Shown: positions 43,770 to 52,111 of the stretch, one piece after another
How positions within the stretch are numbered: the stretch's first letter is position 1
How the letters are laid out: the number at the start of each line of letters is the position of its first letter
NCBI GenBank assembly: GCA_964432985.1
Contig: CAYSPT010000025.1
Location: 4,925 to 68,924, forward strand
DNA: 64,000 nt
From: CAYSPT01 sp964432985
GTDB lineage: Bacteria; Muiribacteriota; CAYSPT01
Direction: 5' to 3'
Translations under genes and position numbers: made by a program
The notes under the pieces: generated by a model
What the model saw: the letters and a program-made list of their open reading frames with translations, nothing else
Told to the model about the DNA's origin: nothing
Database searches by the model: none

Positions 43770-44287
43770 GTGTAAATCAAGTCCTCGTTTTCTAGGTTGC
43801 GGTCCACAACCTGGTTGACCACCAGCGTTCCCAGCGCCAGCGTCCGCTTCTGTTCCTGTTTACTGGCCCTTGTGTACCACCTGACCTCGGCAAAGATCCT
43901 TTTGATCTTACTCGGGTCCCCGCGATGCGTTTCGCCCTCGCCGGTGAGCGGTTCGATTTCCACCCGCATATCGAATTTTCCCCAGTAAGAAGGGAAGTAG
44001 CTTTCAGGAAAATACTGGGTCACATCTTCGTACCATTCCCCGTCACAGGGAAACTCCTGGTAAATTTTCAGTTCGGAGTCCAGCAGTTCGAAAGGCATGT
44101 TCCTCACCGTCTCCAGGACTTCCCTGAGCAGGTTGACTCCGATGGTGACGTTCTTACCCTTAACGGTGCCTTCGGCAGCCATGTTGAACAGGGATATAAT
44201 GGGAATGATCACCAGGGACATGATCATGATCGCAATCATGATCTCCACCAGTGTCAACCCTGCCCTGTCGCCGCGGTGCCTGTTCAT
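43748..44287 (-). CDS. GspI/PilV-like prepilin
   Basis: 179 residues with a canonical prepilin N-terminus: DRAG then LTLVEIMIAIMIMSLVIIPI, with cleavage after Gly and Glu at +5. The downstream MAAEGTVKGKNVTIGVNLLR helix and a ~100-residue globular domain fit a minor pseudopilin (GspI/PilV size). It starts two bases after the PilX/GspK-like gene and overlaps the GspJ-like gene. No major pilin, ATPase or secretin is in the window, so the rest of the machine is elsewhere. Confidence 0.82.
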   Translation of the reverse strand: MNRHRGDRAGLTLVEIMIAIMIMSLVIIPIISLFNMAAEGTVKGKNVTIGVNLLREVLETVRNMPFELLDSELKIYQEFPCDGEWYEDVTQYFPESYFPSYWGKFDMRVEIEPLTGEGETHRGDPSKIKRIFAEVRWYTRASKQEQKRTLALGTLVVNQVVDRNLENEDLIYTCRDDLE

Positions 44288-44289
44288 AG

Positions 44290-46572
44290 CTACTGGCCTT
44301 TCGTCATCAAATCCTCCCAGGAAGAGATCTGGGGGGAAATCGTAACCACGTAATACTGGTAATACGTGTCAAAAAGTTCGTCGGCCGGATCTATAATATA
44401 ATGGCTGTCGAATACAGTTTCATCATAGGTAACATGAAGTTGTCCTTCAATCTTGCTTTTGAGAATCCGGTCGCACACCAGGTTTCCGAAAATATTGACT
44501 CCTTTATCCTTGGGTATAATCATAGAGTTGGTGGAATACAACGAGGCATCGACAACCAGACCCGGCAAATCGGGATGATGTTCGAAAACGATCTTCTCAT
44601 CAACCGTCACTTCCCCTGGCTTGTCAAACGTCTTCCCCTTTTTGATAAATAGCAGGTACGACAGATCGAGCCGATCTTCGCCCTTGTTTTCGGACTCGAC
44701 AGATTTAAGGGAGCAGAAGAGCTTGCTCGGCCCGGTGGTGTAAAGGCCGCCGCGGTACTTGTACCGGATATCCGTGCTGCCTTGAGATGGGACGACGTTT
44801 ATCTCGTCACACGAGATGATTCCATCCAGGGCCAGCCCTTTACCGTCAGACAGAAGGTTGGTGAATTTATCCACGTGCCGCACCGCGAAAGGAAGATAAT
44901 CAAGGGTCCAGGAATCGTCTCCCTCCGACCGCAGCTTCGCGTTGCCGAAGTAAGGCTCCTCGACCCACAGGCCGTCAGGCCCTCCGGGAGGGCCACCGAT
45001 GATATCAGGCATATCAACGATTTTATACTGCTCCAACAGCTTTTTCGCTTCGGCTGTGTTTTCGAAATCACCAAATCCCAGTGCCCCCGTCAGGTAGTAT
45101 CCGAGAGGGCCCAGGGAGACGAAGTTGCGAAACCACCCGGATAGGACATCCCACCAGTGGAACTGCTCTCCTTTGGTCGTCTGCACGCACTTGTAGGGAA
45201 AGATGGTGGTGTAATCTTCTGTTGGCTGGCCGCTTTTCCCCATCTCGGTCTCGGTGCCGCCTTCGAGTTCCAGATGTGACACGATCTCTATTCCCAGTCC
45301 CGCGCTCCACCCTTTGACCCGGTACTGCTTGTACCGGCCCCAGATCTGGCCTTCAATACCTGTTTCATCCTCTACATTTTTACCAAACAAGGATGTGCGG
45401 TGCTTATATTTCAGTCCCCCGACGCCGCTGTTGAAAACCCGCTGGTTACAGATCTTGTTCAGACTCAGTTGGAAATATTTGGTTATTTTCGCTTTCGGCA
45501 GCAGATGAAGCGTCTTGCCGCCGATGAGCCCGGTCCCCCGATGATAGACACACCGTGGGTAGGGGATGGGGCTGCGACCGAAGCAAGGCCCTTCATCCGG
45601 GTTCTCCAATTCGGGATTGAAGGCGGGAATATCCTTTCCGTGAGGGGGAGCATGTTCGCTGCTATTGTCCCCGGGATCAGTAAGGTATCTTTGCTTCGGG
45701 TCATGGGGAGCGTTGGGATCGTCGGGATTCTCGTAGTATTTGTAATAGTCCCCGTTCAGGTTGATGACGTAATCGCCTTTGATGTGGATCCGACGCTCGG
45801 TGGGGTTGCCCTTGGAATCACGAATCGGCTTCCCGCTATAGACAGTGAACTCGCCCCCCTGGTTGAACTCGTTGATTTTCTGATCATTCTTTTCCGGCTG
45901 GGTCCCGAAAGGTCCCTGCCGCACATAGAGGCTGTATTCGTTGGCCATAGGAGTCATGTTGATGGCTTTGACATCCTTGGTGACCCGGATATGCCGGGTC
46001 TTGCCGCGGCAGCTGACTTTGGCGGTGATGATCAGCGTCCCGTAGAAATCCTGCGGAGGGCCCTGTATCCGGCTGGTGGAAACGTCGGCCAGGTAGGCAG
46101 GATGCTCGACTCCGGCCGGGTTTTCGATCACGGCGTTGGAAGCGATACTGGGATAGTAATACCAATCGGTACCGGGAACCTCATCTTCCATCTGGGGTAC
46201 CGGAAACCGGTGCACATCGGTGTACTCTATCGTAACCTTGTCGATACTAACCCCTTTGAACTCGTCCGCCAGGGCACTGGTATCTTCCAGCAAATCGGTC
46301 ATGTCCCACGAAAACCCGCCCCCCAGAAAATCGTTCAATAAACCATTTTTGGACGTGGGCTTGTTGGCCATGTACTGGGTAACCAATATGGCTTCCTGTA
46401 TGGCGGATTCGGCCGTGTAGAGCGCTATTTCGCGAAAGTAGTCCTGGTGAGCCTGGGAGTACTCGTGGGTGGCCACCTTGAGCAGAATGGCCCCGAGAAG
46501 TCCGAGCACAATTATGATGGGAATAATAACGAATAATGCTATTCCCCGTTGCTTTACCAGTACACGTCCCAT
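44290..46572 (-). CDS. PilX/GspK-like minor pilin
   Basis: 760 residues. The N-terminus KQRGIALFVIIPIIIVLGLL with an early TAESAIQEAI helix is the PilX/GspK pattern; +5 is Val rather than Glu, as in GspK, which does not need methylation at that position and caps the pseudopilus. The remaining ~680 residues are far longer than GspK (~300) and carry a repetitive beta-rich insert with many Pro and Gly, so it may be a surface or tip adhesin. It is the first gene of the operon 46572-41032, behind the promoter at 46655-46683. Confidence 0.72.
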   Translation of the reverse strand: MGRVLVKQRGIALFVIIPIIIVLGLLGAILLKVATHEYSQAHQDYFREIALYTAESAIQEAILVTQYMANKPTSKNGLLNDFLGGGFSWDMTDLLEDTSALADEFKGVSIDKVTIEYTDVHRFPVPQMEDEVPGTDWYYYPSIASNAVIENPAGVEHPAYLADVSTSRIQGPPQDFYGTLIITAKVSCRGKTRHIRVTKDVKAINMTPMANEYSLYVRQGPFGTQPEKNDQKINEFNQGGEFTVYSGKPIRDSKGNPTERRIHIKGDYVINLNGDYYKYYENPDDPNAPHDPKQRYLTDPGDNSSEHAPPHGKDIPAFNPELENPDEGPCFGRSPIPYPRCVYHRGTGLIGGKTLHLLPKAKITKYFQLSLNKICNQRVFNSGVGGLKYKHRTSLFGKNVEDETGIEGQIWGRYKQYRVKGWSAGLGIEIVSHLELEGGTETEMGKSGQPTEDYTTIFPYKCVQTTKGEQFHWWDVLSGWFRNFVSLGPLGYYLTGALGFGDFENTAEAKKLLEQYKIVDMPDIIGGPPGGPDGLWVEEPYFGNAKLRSEGDDSWTLDYLPFAVRHVDKFTNLLSDGKGLALDGIISCDEINVVPSQGSTDIRYKYRGGLYTTGPSKLFCSLKSVESENKGEDRLDLSYLLFIKKGKTFDKPGEVTVDEKIVFEHHPDLPGLVVDASLYSTNSMIIPKDKGVNIFGNLVCDRILKSKIEGQLHVTYDETVFDSHYIIDPADELFDTYYQYYVVTISPQISSWEDLMTKGQ

Positions 46573-46654
46573 TGATTAGTCCTAAAAGTTTGATTCATCC
46601 CAAAATTGTCGTAAGGCCGACCTATTATTATTAGAATTGTAACGTGTTTTAATC

Positions 46655-46683
46655 ATTATAAGAAAGTATGTTACTTAATGCAA
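46655..46683 (-). promoter_or_regulatory. Promoter of the pseudopilin operon
   Basis: Minus strand: TTGCAT, 17-base spacer, TATAAT (a perfect -10). It predicts a leader of about 75 bases before ATG 46572. Confidence 0.65.
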
Positions 46684-46858
46684 AACCCTATCTTAAATTT
46701 TTTGCGATATTAACCGTCTCCATCATCTATTTCCTATTTAAGATTTACAGATGATTCGATGATTTATTTTAACATACATTTGTGGAACGGCATTGAAAGC
46801 AGGAAGTAACCGTTCACGAATGGCAGCAGCAGCTCCCCAAACAGCCGCCCGAGCTTCT

Positions 46859-46888
46859 TTGACGGCTTTCCGGCTTCAATGCTATACT
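46859..46888 (+). promoter_or_regulatory. miaA promoter, likely leaderless
   Basis: TTGACG, 18-base spacer, TATACT, then nine bases to ATG 46898. Transcription should start at or next to the ATG, which has no ribosome site. Confidence 0.6.
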
Positions 46889-46897
46889 TCAACAGCT

Positions 46898-47812
46898 ATG
46901 TCTGCGTATAACTTTGATTTACTGGTCATTCTCGGTCCGACCGCTTCCGGAAAAACACACCTGGGAGTGCAGGCAGCGGAGCGCTTCGGCGGTGAGATCA
47001 TATCCGCTGATTCCCGGCAGGTGTACCGCGGGATGGACATCGGTACCGGGAAGGACCTGTCCGAGTACGGAAGCGTTCCCTACCACCTGATCGATATTGT
47101 CGATCCCGGGTACGAATTCAACGTTTTCGAGTATCAGAAGCTATTTTACGAAACTTTTTCGGAAGTCAGATCGAAGGACCGGCTGCCCATTCTGGTCGGT
47201 GGAACTGGTCTGTACATCGAAGCGGTCATTGAAGAGTACCGCCTAGTGGATGTTCCACAGAATCCCGATTTGAGAAAAGAACTGGCTGGGCTCGGTCACC
47301 AAGAACTGATCGAAAGACTCATCAGGTCGAAACCGGATATACACAATACCACCGACCTGAAAGACCGCTCACGGTTGATCAGAGCCATAGAAATCGCCGA
47401 AGGAAAACCTCCGGATGCTCAACAACCGGTGGCATCCCCGGTGGCAAATCCGCTGGTATTCGGAGTGAGATGGGAGCGAAACATCCTTCGCAAGAGAATT
47501 ACGGCCCGGCTCAAAGCCAGGTTGCAGCAAGGCATGATCGAAGAAGTCCAGCACCTCAATCACCGGGGGATTCCTTTTGAAACTCTTGAATTTTACGGAC
47601 TCGAATACCGTTTTATAGCCCGGCATCTCAAAGGAGAGCTCAACCGCAACGACATGTTCCAGAAACTCCTCAGCGCCATCCACCGTTTCGCCAAACGGCA
47701 GGAAACCTGGTTTCGCCGGATGGAGCGCCGCGGCACGGAAATCCACTGGCTGGACGGTTCCGGAGACCCGCTAGACGAATTGCAGGCAATTGTTCACCGA
47801 TATCGCACCTGA
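46898..47812 (+). CDS. miaA: tRNA dimethylallyltransferase MiaA
   Basis: 304 residues. P-loop GPTASGKT (13-20), then ISADSRQVYRGMDIGTGK, LVGGTGLY and the C-terminal RRMERRGTEIHWLD, all MiaA hallmarks. The enzyme adds a dimethylallyl group to N6 of A37 in tRNAs reading UNN codons, stabilising decoding. ATG 46898 begins right at the family start; an upstream in-frame ATG at 46793 would add 35 unconserved residues and lies upstream of the promoter -35 box. It is transcribed alone, diverging from the pseudopilin operon and followed by pepD. Confidence 0.95.
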   Translation: MSAYNFDLLVILGPTASGKTHLGVQAAERFGGEIISADSRQVYRGMDIGTGKDLSEYGSVPYHLIDIVDPGYEFNVFEYQKLFYETFSEVRSKDRLPILVGGTGLYIEAVIEEYRLVDVPQNPDLRKELAGLGHQELIERLIRSKPDIHNTTDLKDRSRLIRAIEIAEGKPPDAQQPVASPVANPLVFGVRWERNILRKRITARLKARLQQGMIEEVQHLNHRGIPFETLEFYGLEYRFIARHLKGELNRNDMFQKLLSAIHRFAKRQETWFRRMERRGTEIHWLDGSGDPLDELQAIVHRYRT

Positions 47813-47961
47813 ATCGCACCTGAGCTGTCATATGATAACGTAACCACAGGTGTTTGTTCTTACTTATTAAGCGTGACATTAACATCCAAAAAATGTTATA
47901 TATGTACTCTTGAAATAAGCAAAAAATATTTTTAGCTGCATAGGGAAAGAGGGAAACAGAT

Positions 47962-49449
47962 ATGTCATTATCACAGTACAAGCCAGAACTCGTCTGGAAA
48001 CAATTTGAAAAAATCCTCACCATACCGCGGGAAAGCGGGAAAGAAGAAAAGATTACCGCTTATGTAATTGAAGAGGCGCAAAGACTCGGGCTCGACCACC
48101 GCACCGACAGCCGCGGAAACATTATCATCGCCAAACCGGCCACCCCCGGCTGCGAGACCAGCCCGGCGGTGGTCCTGCAGGGACATCTCGACATGGTGTG
48201 CGAAAAGAACTCCGACGTAGAACACAACTTTGACGCCGACCCGATAAGGACCGAGATCAAGGACGGGTACCTCAACGCGGTTGGTACCACTCTTGGGGCG
48301 GACAATGGAATCGGCGTGGCGGCCGCACTGGCCGCGTTGGAAGACAGCAGCCTGGTACACGGCCCGATAGAAGCTCTCTTCACCGTGGATGAGGAAGCGG
48401 GGATGAGCGGCGCCCGTGCCCTCACGGCCGATTTTGTCAAGGGACGTACCCTGATCAATCTGGACAGCGAAGAGATAGAGTTTCTTTATGTGGGATGCGC
48501 TGGTGGCATCGACTCCAACGTCACGTTCACGCTTCAGCGGGAAAAAACGGACGCTGCCGCCGCCGGGCTCAAGCTATCCGTCAGGGGGCTGCGCGGGGGC
48601 CACTCCGGGTGCGATATCGAGAACTTCAGGGCAAATGCCCTCAAACTGCTGGCCAGGAGCCTCTGGAACCTCAACGAGCAGTTCTCCATCAAGATTGCGG
48701 CCATCTTCGGCGGGAACCGGCGCAACGCCATTGCCCGGGAAGCGTCGGCGGTCATCAGCGTCGACAAGGGTGATATAGAAAAGGTCAAAAAGGCAGTGGC
48801 AATGCATGAACAGTGGTTTAAAGACGAGTACGGCACGGTGGAGACCAACCTTTCCTGCAAGGCTGCCGCGGTAAATCTGCCGGGAGAAGTCTTTACATCT
48901 GACATTTCCAATCGTCTCCTTGATTTCATGATGGCCGCACCCCACGGCGTGGCGGCCATGAGCCCCGACATCGAGGGACTGGTGGAAACTTCCACCAACA
49001 TGGCTTCCATCAAGACCGACGGAAAATCGGTCAATGTGCAATTCATGACCCGTTCCAGCATAGATTCCGGCCGGGACATGGTGTCCGCCGCTATCGCCAG
49101 TCTGGCCCGTATGAGCCAGGCAGCGTGCGTCCACAGCGGACAGTACAGCGGCTGGAAACCCAACATGGACTCCAGGATACTGAAAACCGCGGCCCGGGCC
49201 CACGAGCAGGCGCTGGGAATCGTTCCCGAGATCAAAGCCATACACGCCGGCCTGGAGTGCGGAATCATCGGTCAGCAGATACCCGGGATGGACATGGTAT
49301 CTTTCGGCCCCCAGGTGGAGAATCCCCACTGTCCGGATGAACGGCTCCACATCGATTCGGTGGAAACATTCTGGAAGCACATGGCAAAAACGCTGGAATT
49401 ACTCGCCAGGGAAAACAAAGAGGAATCCGAAACAGAAATGACCGTGTAG
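47962..49449 (+). CDS. pepD: Aminoacyl-histidine dipeptidase (cytosol nonspecific dipeptidase) PepD
   Basis: 495-residue M20C metallopeptidase hydrolysing Xaa-His and other unblocked dipeptides in the cytosol. Zinc ligands and catalytic residues are visible: H75 and D77 (LQGHLDMVCEK), D114 (LGADNGIGVA), E144/E145 (VDEEAGMSG). The lid domain has GLRGGHSGCDI, and the C-terminal IHAGLECGIIGQQIPGMDMV carries the late His and Glu ligands. AGAGGG lies before ATG 47962. It starts 149 bases after miaA; the next small membrane gene starts 12 bases after it. Confidence 0.94.
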   Translation: MSLSQYKPELVWKQFEKILTIPRESGKEEKITAYVIEEAQRLGLDHRTDSRGNIIIAKPATPGCETSPAVVLQGHLDMVCEKNSDVEHNFDADPIRTEIKDGYLNAVGTTLGADNGIGVAAALAALEDSSLVHGPIEALFTVDEEAGMSGARALTADFVKGRTLINLDSEEIEFLYVGCAGGIDSNVTFTLQREKTDAAAAGLKLSVRGLRGGHSGCDIENFRANALKLLARSLWNLNEQFSIKIAAIFGGNRRNAIAREASAVISVDKGDIEKVKKAVAMHEQWFKDEYGTVETNLSCKAAAVNLPGEVFTSDISNRLLDFMMAAPHGVAAMSPDIEGLVETSTNMASIKTDGKSVNVQFMTRSSIDSGRDMVSAAIASLARMSQAACVHSGQYSGWKPNMDSRILKTAARAHEQALGIVPEIKAIHAGLECGIIGQQIPGMDMVSFGPQVENPHCPDERLHIDSVETFWKHMAKTLELLARENKEESETEMTV

Positions 49450-49461
49450 GAAAAAGCGTCT

Positions 49462-49809
49462 ATGTTGACAATTCTCGCTATCGCCATAGTAACGGTGGTC
49501 GACGCCTACGTCCTGTTTTTCCTTATACCCCGTATGATAGGTTCGTCAACGTATATCCAGGCACCGGCACTCCCGGAATGTTTCAAGCACGCCGGGATTG
49601 CCAACGCCATCAGCCTGGTACTGCATCTTGCCGGGATCGGATTTCCCGTTCACGCCGTTTACTACGGGTATATTTTCAAAAACAAGTGGGTTTTGAACTG
49701 GAAAGCGGTTTTTTTCTGTCTCATTCTCATGATGATCCTGAATTGGATATCCCTGGCTGTTATCTTTACCATTCTGGGTGTCGGTGGCGCCACTGGCGGT
49801 GCTACCTGA
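49462..49809 (+). CDS. Small membrane protein
   Basis: 115 residues with three hydrophobic helices (TILAIAIVTVVDAYVLFFLI; SLVLHLAGIGFPVHAVYYGY; AVFFCLILMMILNWISLAVI), ending in a Gly/Ala/Thr tail. No family recognised. It sits between pepD (12 bases) and the glycosyltransferase gene (9 bases), which suggests one transcript, but no functional link is evident. Confidence 0.65.
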   Translation: MLTILAIAIVTVVDAYVLFFLIPRMIGSSTYIQAPALPECFKHAGIANAISLVLHLAGIGFPVHAVYYGYIFKNKWVLNWKAVFFCLILMMILNWISLAVIFTILGVGGATGGAT

Positions 49810-49818
49810 TTCAGACCG

Positions 49819-51105
49819 ATGCTGCCAGGCAACAAGCCAATGAACTGCTTTAGTACTATAGAAAAATACCTGCGTTCCCGCGGTATCTGTGGCCCCTGGC
49901 AAATAGAGGGAACAACCCGGTGCGATTTTCAGGGGGCGGTGGTCATACCCGCTCTCGGAGAAGCCGACTGCCTGTTTGAATCCCTGCGGAGCCTGGATGG
50001 AAACCCGCCGGAGCTGCTGTCACATTTCCTGGTCCTGGTGGTGGTCAACAACCGGCAGGACGCCAGGCGCGAGGATCACTGCCTCAACACCGACACCCTG
50101 GTCCGTCTCAATAATGAGCAGGGAACGTTTGAATCACTGCACCTGGCCTGGGTGGACGCCGCCTCCCCGGGCCGGGAACTTCCCCTGAAAAGGGGAGGTG
50201 TCGGTCTAGCCAGGAAGATCGGCTTCGACCTGGCTCTGAGCAGACTTGACTACGGCTCCGTTTCCCCCATTCTGGTGTCTCTGGATGCCGACACCCTGGT
50301 GAGACCCGACTACTTGCCTGCCATACTCGAGCATTTCGGGAAAACCGACGCCGGTGGGGCCGTGATTCCCTATTGCCACCAGGCAGGGGAATCTCCCGAT
50401 GAAAACCGGGCCATTCAAAGGTATGAATTGTTTTTGCGAACCTATGTTCTCGGCCTTTCCCTGGCCGGTTCGCCTTACGCTTTCCACACCATCGGGAGTA
50501 CCATGGCCTGCCGGGCGGAAGCTTATGTGCGCATGGGCGGCATGAACCGCCGGCTGGCGGGAGAAGATTTTTACTTCCTCCAGCAGATGGCAAAAACATC
50601 AGGCGTTGAAGCAATCAAAGGAACAGTAGTCTATCCGTCGGGGCGTTGTTCACACCGGGTACCTTTCGGAACCGGGCGCAGCATGTCGAAACTCCTGTCC
50701 GGCGAACGTGACGCCGTGCTCTTCTACCGGGCTGAATGCTTCAGGATTCTCAAAGGATGGTTGGACGCAGTTAACGCCTGTCCGGAGGCGGCCGGAAGCG
50801 AAATTCTCACACAGGCTGAGTCTCTTTCTCCATTCCTGGTTTCTTACCTGGAATCGGTTCGTTTCACGGAAGTGTGGAGCCGGCTGCAGCAGAACCACCA
50901 CCGGCGGAAGGCTGTTTTGAAGGCTTTCAACGAGTGGTTTGACGGATTGAAAACTATGAAGCTGATTCATCATCTCTGCGACGGTCCGTACCCTCGGGTG
51001 GAACCGGGAGAAGTCGTACCTCAGTTGCTTCAGTGGGCCGGTCTCCCAGCCGTCCGGGGAGTAGAAAAACAGTTGTCGGTCCTGAGAGAATTCCAGACTG
51101 GTTAA
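49819..51105 (+). CDS. Family-2-like glycosyltransferase
   Basis: 428 residues. A GT-A fold is indicated by FQGAVVIPALGEADCLFESL at the N-terminus and the metal motif SLDADTLV (D156-A-D158), followed by LAGEDFYFLQQM where the catalytic base usually lies in polyprenyl-type transferases. No transmembrane helix, so it is soluble. Substrate unknown; such enzymes build surface or cytosolic glycans. ATG 49819 is used, with ATG 49840 possible; neither has a good ribosome site. It converges on an amidohydrolase gene two bases away. Confidence 0.85.
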   Translation: MLPGNKPMNCFSTIEKYLRSRGICGPWQIEGTTRCDFQGAVVIPALGEADCLFESLRSLDGNPPELLSHFLVLVVVNNRQDARREDHCLNTDTLVRLNNEQGTFESLHLAWVDAASPGRELPLKRGGVGLARKIGFDLALSRLDYGSVSPILVSLDADTLVRPDYLPAILEHFGKTDAGGAVIPYCHQAGESPDENRAIQRYELFLRTYVLGLSLAGSPYAFHTIGSTMACRAEAYVRMGGMNRRLAGEDFYFLQQMAKTSGVEAIKGTVVYPSGRCSHRVPFGTGRSMSKLLSGERDAVLFYRAECFRILKGWLDAVNACPEAAGSEILTQAESLSPFLVSYLESVRFTEVWSRLQQNHHRRKAVLKAFNEWFDGLKTMKLIHHLCDGPYPRVEPGEVVPQLLQWAGLPAVRGVEKQLSVLREFQTG

Positions 51106-51107
51106 GA

Positions 51108-51965
51108 TTATTGATGAGCGTCTACTTGTTTTCGAATGCTCTGTGTCAGATCGTTCCAGACGGCATCCAGACCATTTTTGAGCTCGGAGAAGGTATCTTC
51201 CCGGTACGTGCACGCCTCTTCATCCATGAAAAACTTCTTGAGTTCCAGGCTCACCACCAGGATGTTCGGGAAGCGGTCCGCCACCCAGCGGTTCAGGTGT
51301 CCACCGTAGAAACGAAGTGTTTCATCGTTTTCCCGTACGACCAAGCTTCGTCCCTGTACTCTTATCTGTTCCAAACGCTCTATCAGCTGTAAAATCACAG
51401 GTGAAAACCGCTTCCTGTCCTGGTATCTGGTGCCCAGATTAATATCAGGAAGCCCATTTCTGCCACGGTTGTTATACGAGTGCATGTCAATAAAGACGCC
51501 GTATCCGAAGCGTGCTTCCACATCTTCACCCAGGGCTTGAAGCATCCGGTAGAACCGCCGGTGCAGATCCATGGACCGGTCGATTTCGTGCCGGGCAAGA
51601 GGAGGCCGGTAGACTTCGAGGTTCCAGGCTAACGACGGCTCGGTGTAAACGGCCGTCTCTGCCGGCTCACCCCGCCGGGGTCTGTTGAGATCACACTCGA
51701 AGCGGGAAAAAAGCGGGTAGATCCTGTTGGGCAGAGCCTCGATGAGCTCCTCGGTCCGCGGGTCTTCCTCCTTTAACATCTGTAAACGGCTGAGGTTGAG
51801 CTGCGTCCTCAGGTCATCGCGCACCTGGCTGCCTGCGTGCAGGGCAAATCCGAATACGGGCAGAGAGCTGGACAGCTCTACATGGATTCTCCCGGGAGTG
51901 GTTGAAACAAAGCGTTTACCACTAAGCCAGGCTAAACAAATATCATCTACTGAATTGGTTTTCAT
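51108..51965 (-). CDS. N-formylglutamate amidohydrolase-family protein
   Basis: 285 residues. It has the family signatures CDLNRPRRG (residues 91-99), DLHRRFYRML and FIDMHSYN, with the His/Asp/Glu metal ligands characteristic of zinc amidohydrolases that act on N-formylglutamate or N-acyl amino acids (hut pathway and relatives). Many members act on other N-acylated glutamates. ATG 51965 is chosen because GGGTGA is seven bases upstream; GTG 51989 is in frame further up. It faces the glycosyltransferase gene and backs onto the symporter promoter; a link to the glutamate-related cluster downstream is possible but not shown. Confidence 0.85.
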   Translation of the reverse strand: MKTNSVDDICLAWLSGKRFVSTTPGRIHVELSSSLPVFGFALHAGSQVRDDLRTQLNLSRLQMLKEEDPRTEELIEALPNRIYPLFSRFECDLNRPRRGEPAETAVYTEPSLAWNLEVYRPPLARHEIDRSMDLHRRFYRMLQALGEDVEARFGYGVFIDMHSYNNRGRNGLPDINLGTRYQDRKRFSPVILQLIERLEQIRVQGRSLVVRENDETLRFYGGHLNRWVADRFPNILVVSLELKKFFMDEEACTYREDTFSELKNGLDAVWNDLTQSIRKQVDAHQ

Positions 51966-52013
51966 TAATTCGTCACCCGCAATTCTCACATCGCTTTATT
52001 ATACCGTATGGCT

Positions 52014-52044
52014 TTGACAGGCAACGTACTTGAGATGCTATAAT
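52014..52044 (+). promoter_or_regulatory. Symporter promoter with extended -10
   Basis: TTGACA, a 19-base spacer, then TGC-TATAAT, a perfect -10 with the TGn extension. It predicts a leader of about 65 bases before ATG 52112. The long spacer may lower -35 use. Confidence 0.6.
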
Positions 52045-52111
52045 CAAATCATATTAAAAACACATTTTTTATTATCGCGTATGAAGCGGGATTGTGAAAG
52101 AGAGGATTTGG

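Larger units (their letters stand above)
46573..46897. other. 325-base divergent intergenic region with two promoters
   Basis: A/T-rich, no gene. The minus promoter at 46655-46683 serves the pseudopilin operon and the plus promoter at 46859-46888 serves miaA. Confidence 0.7.
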
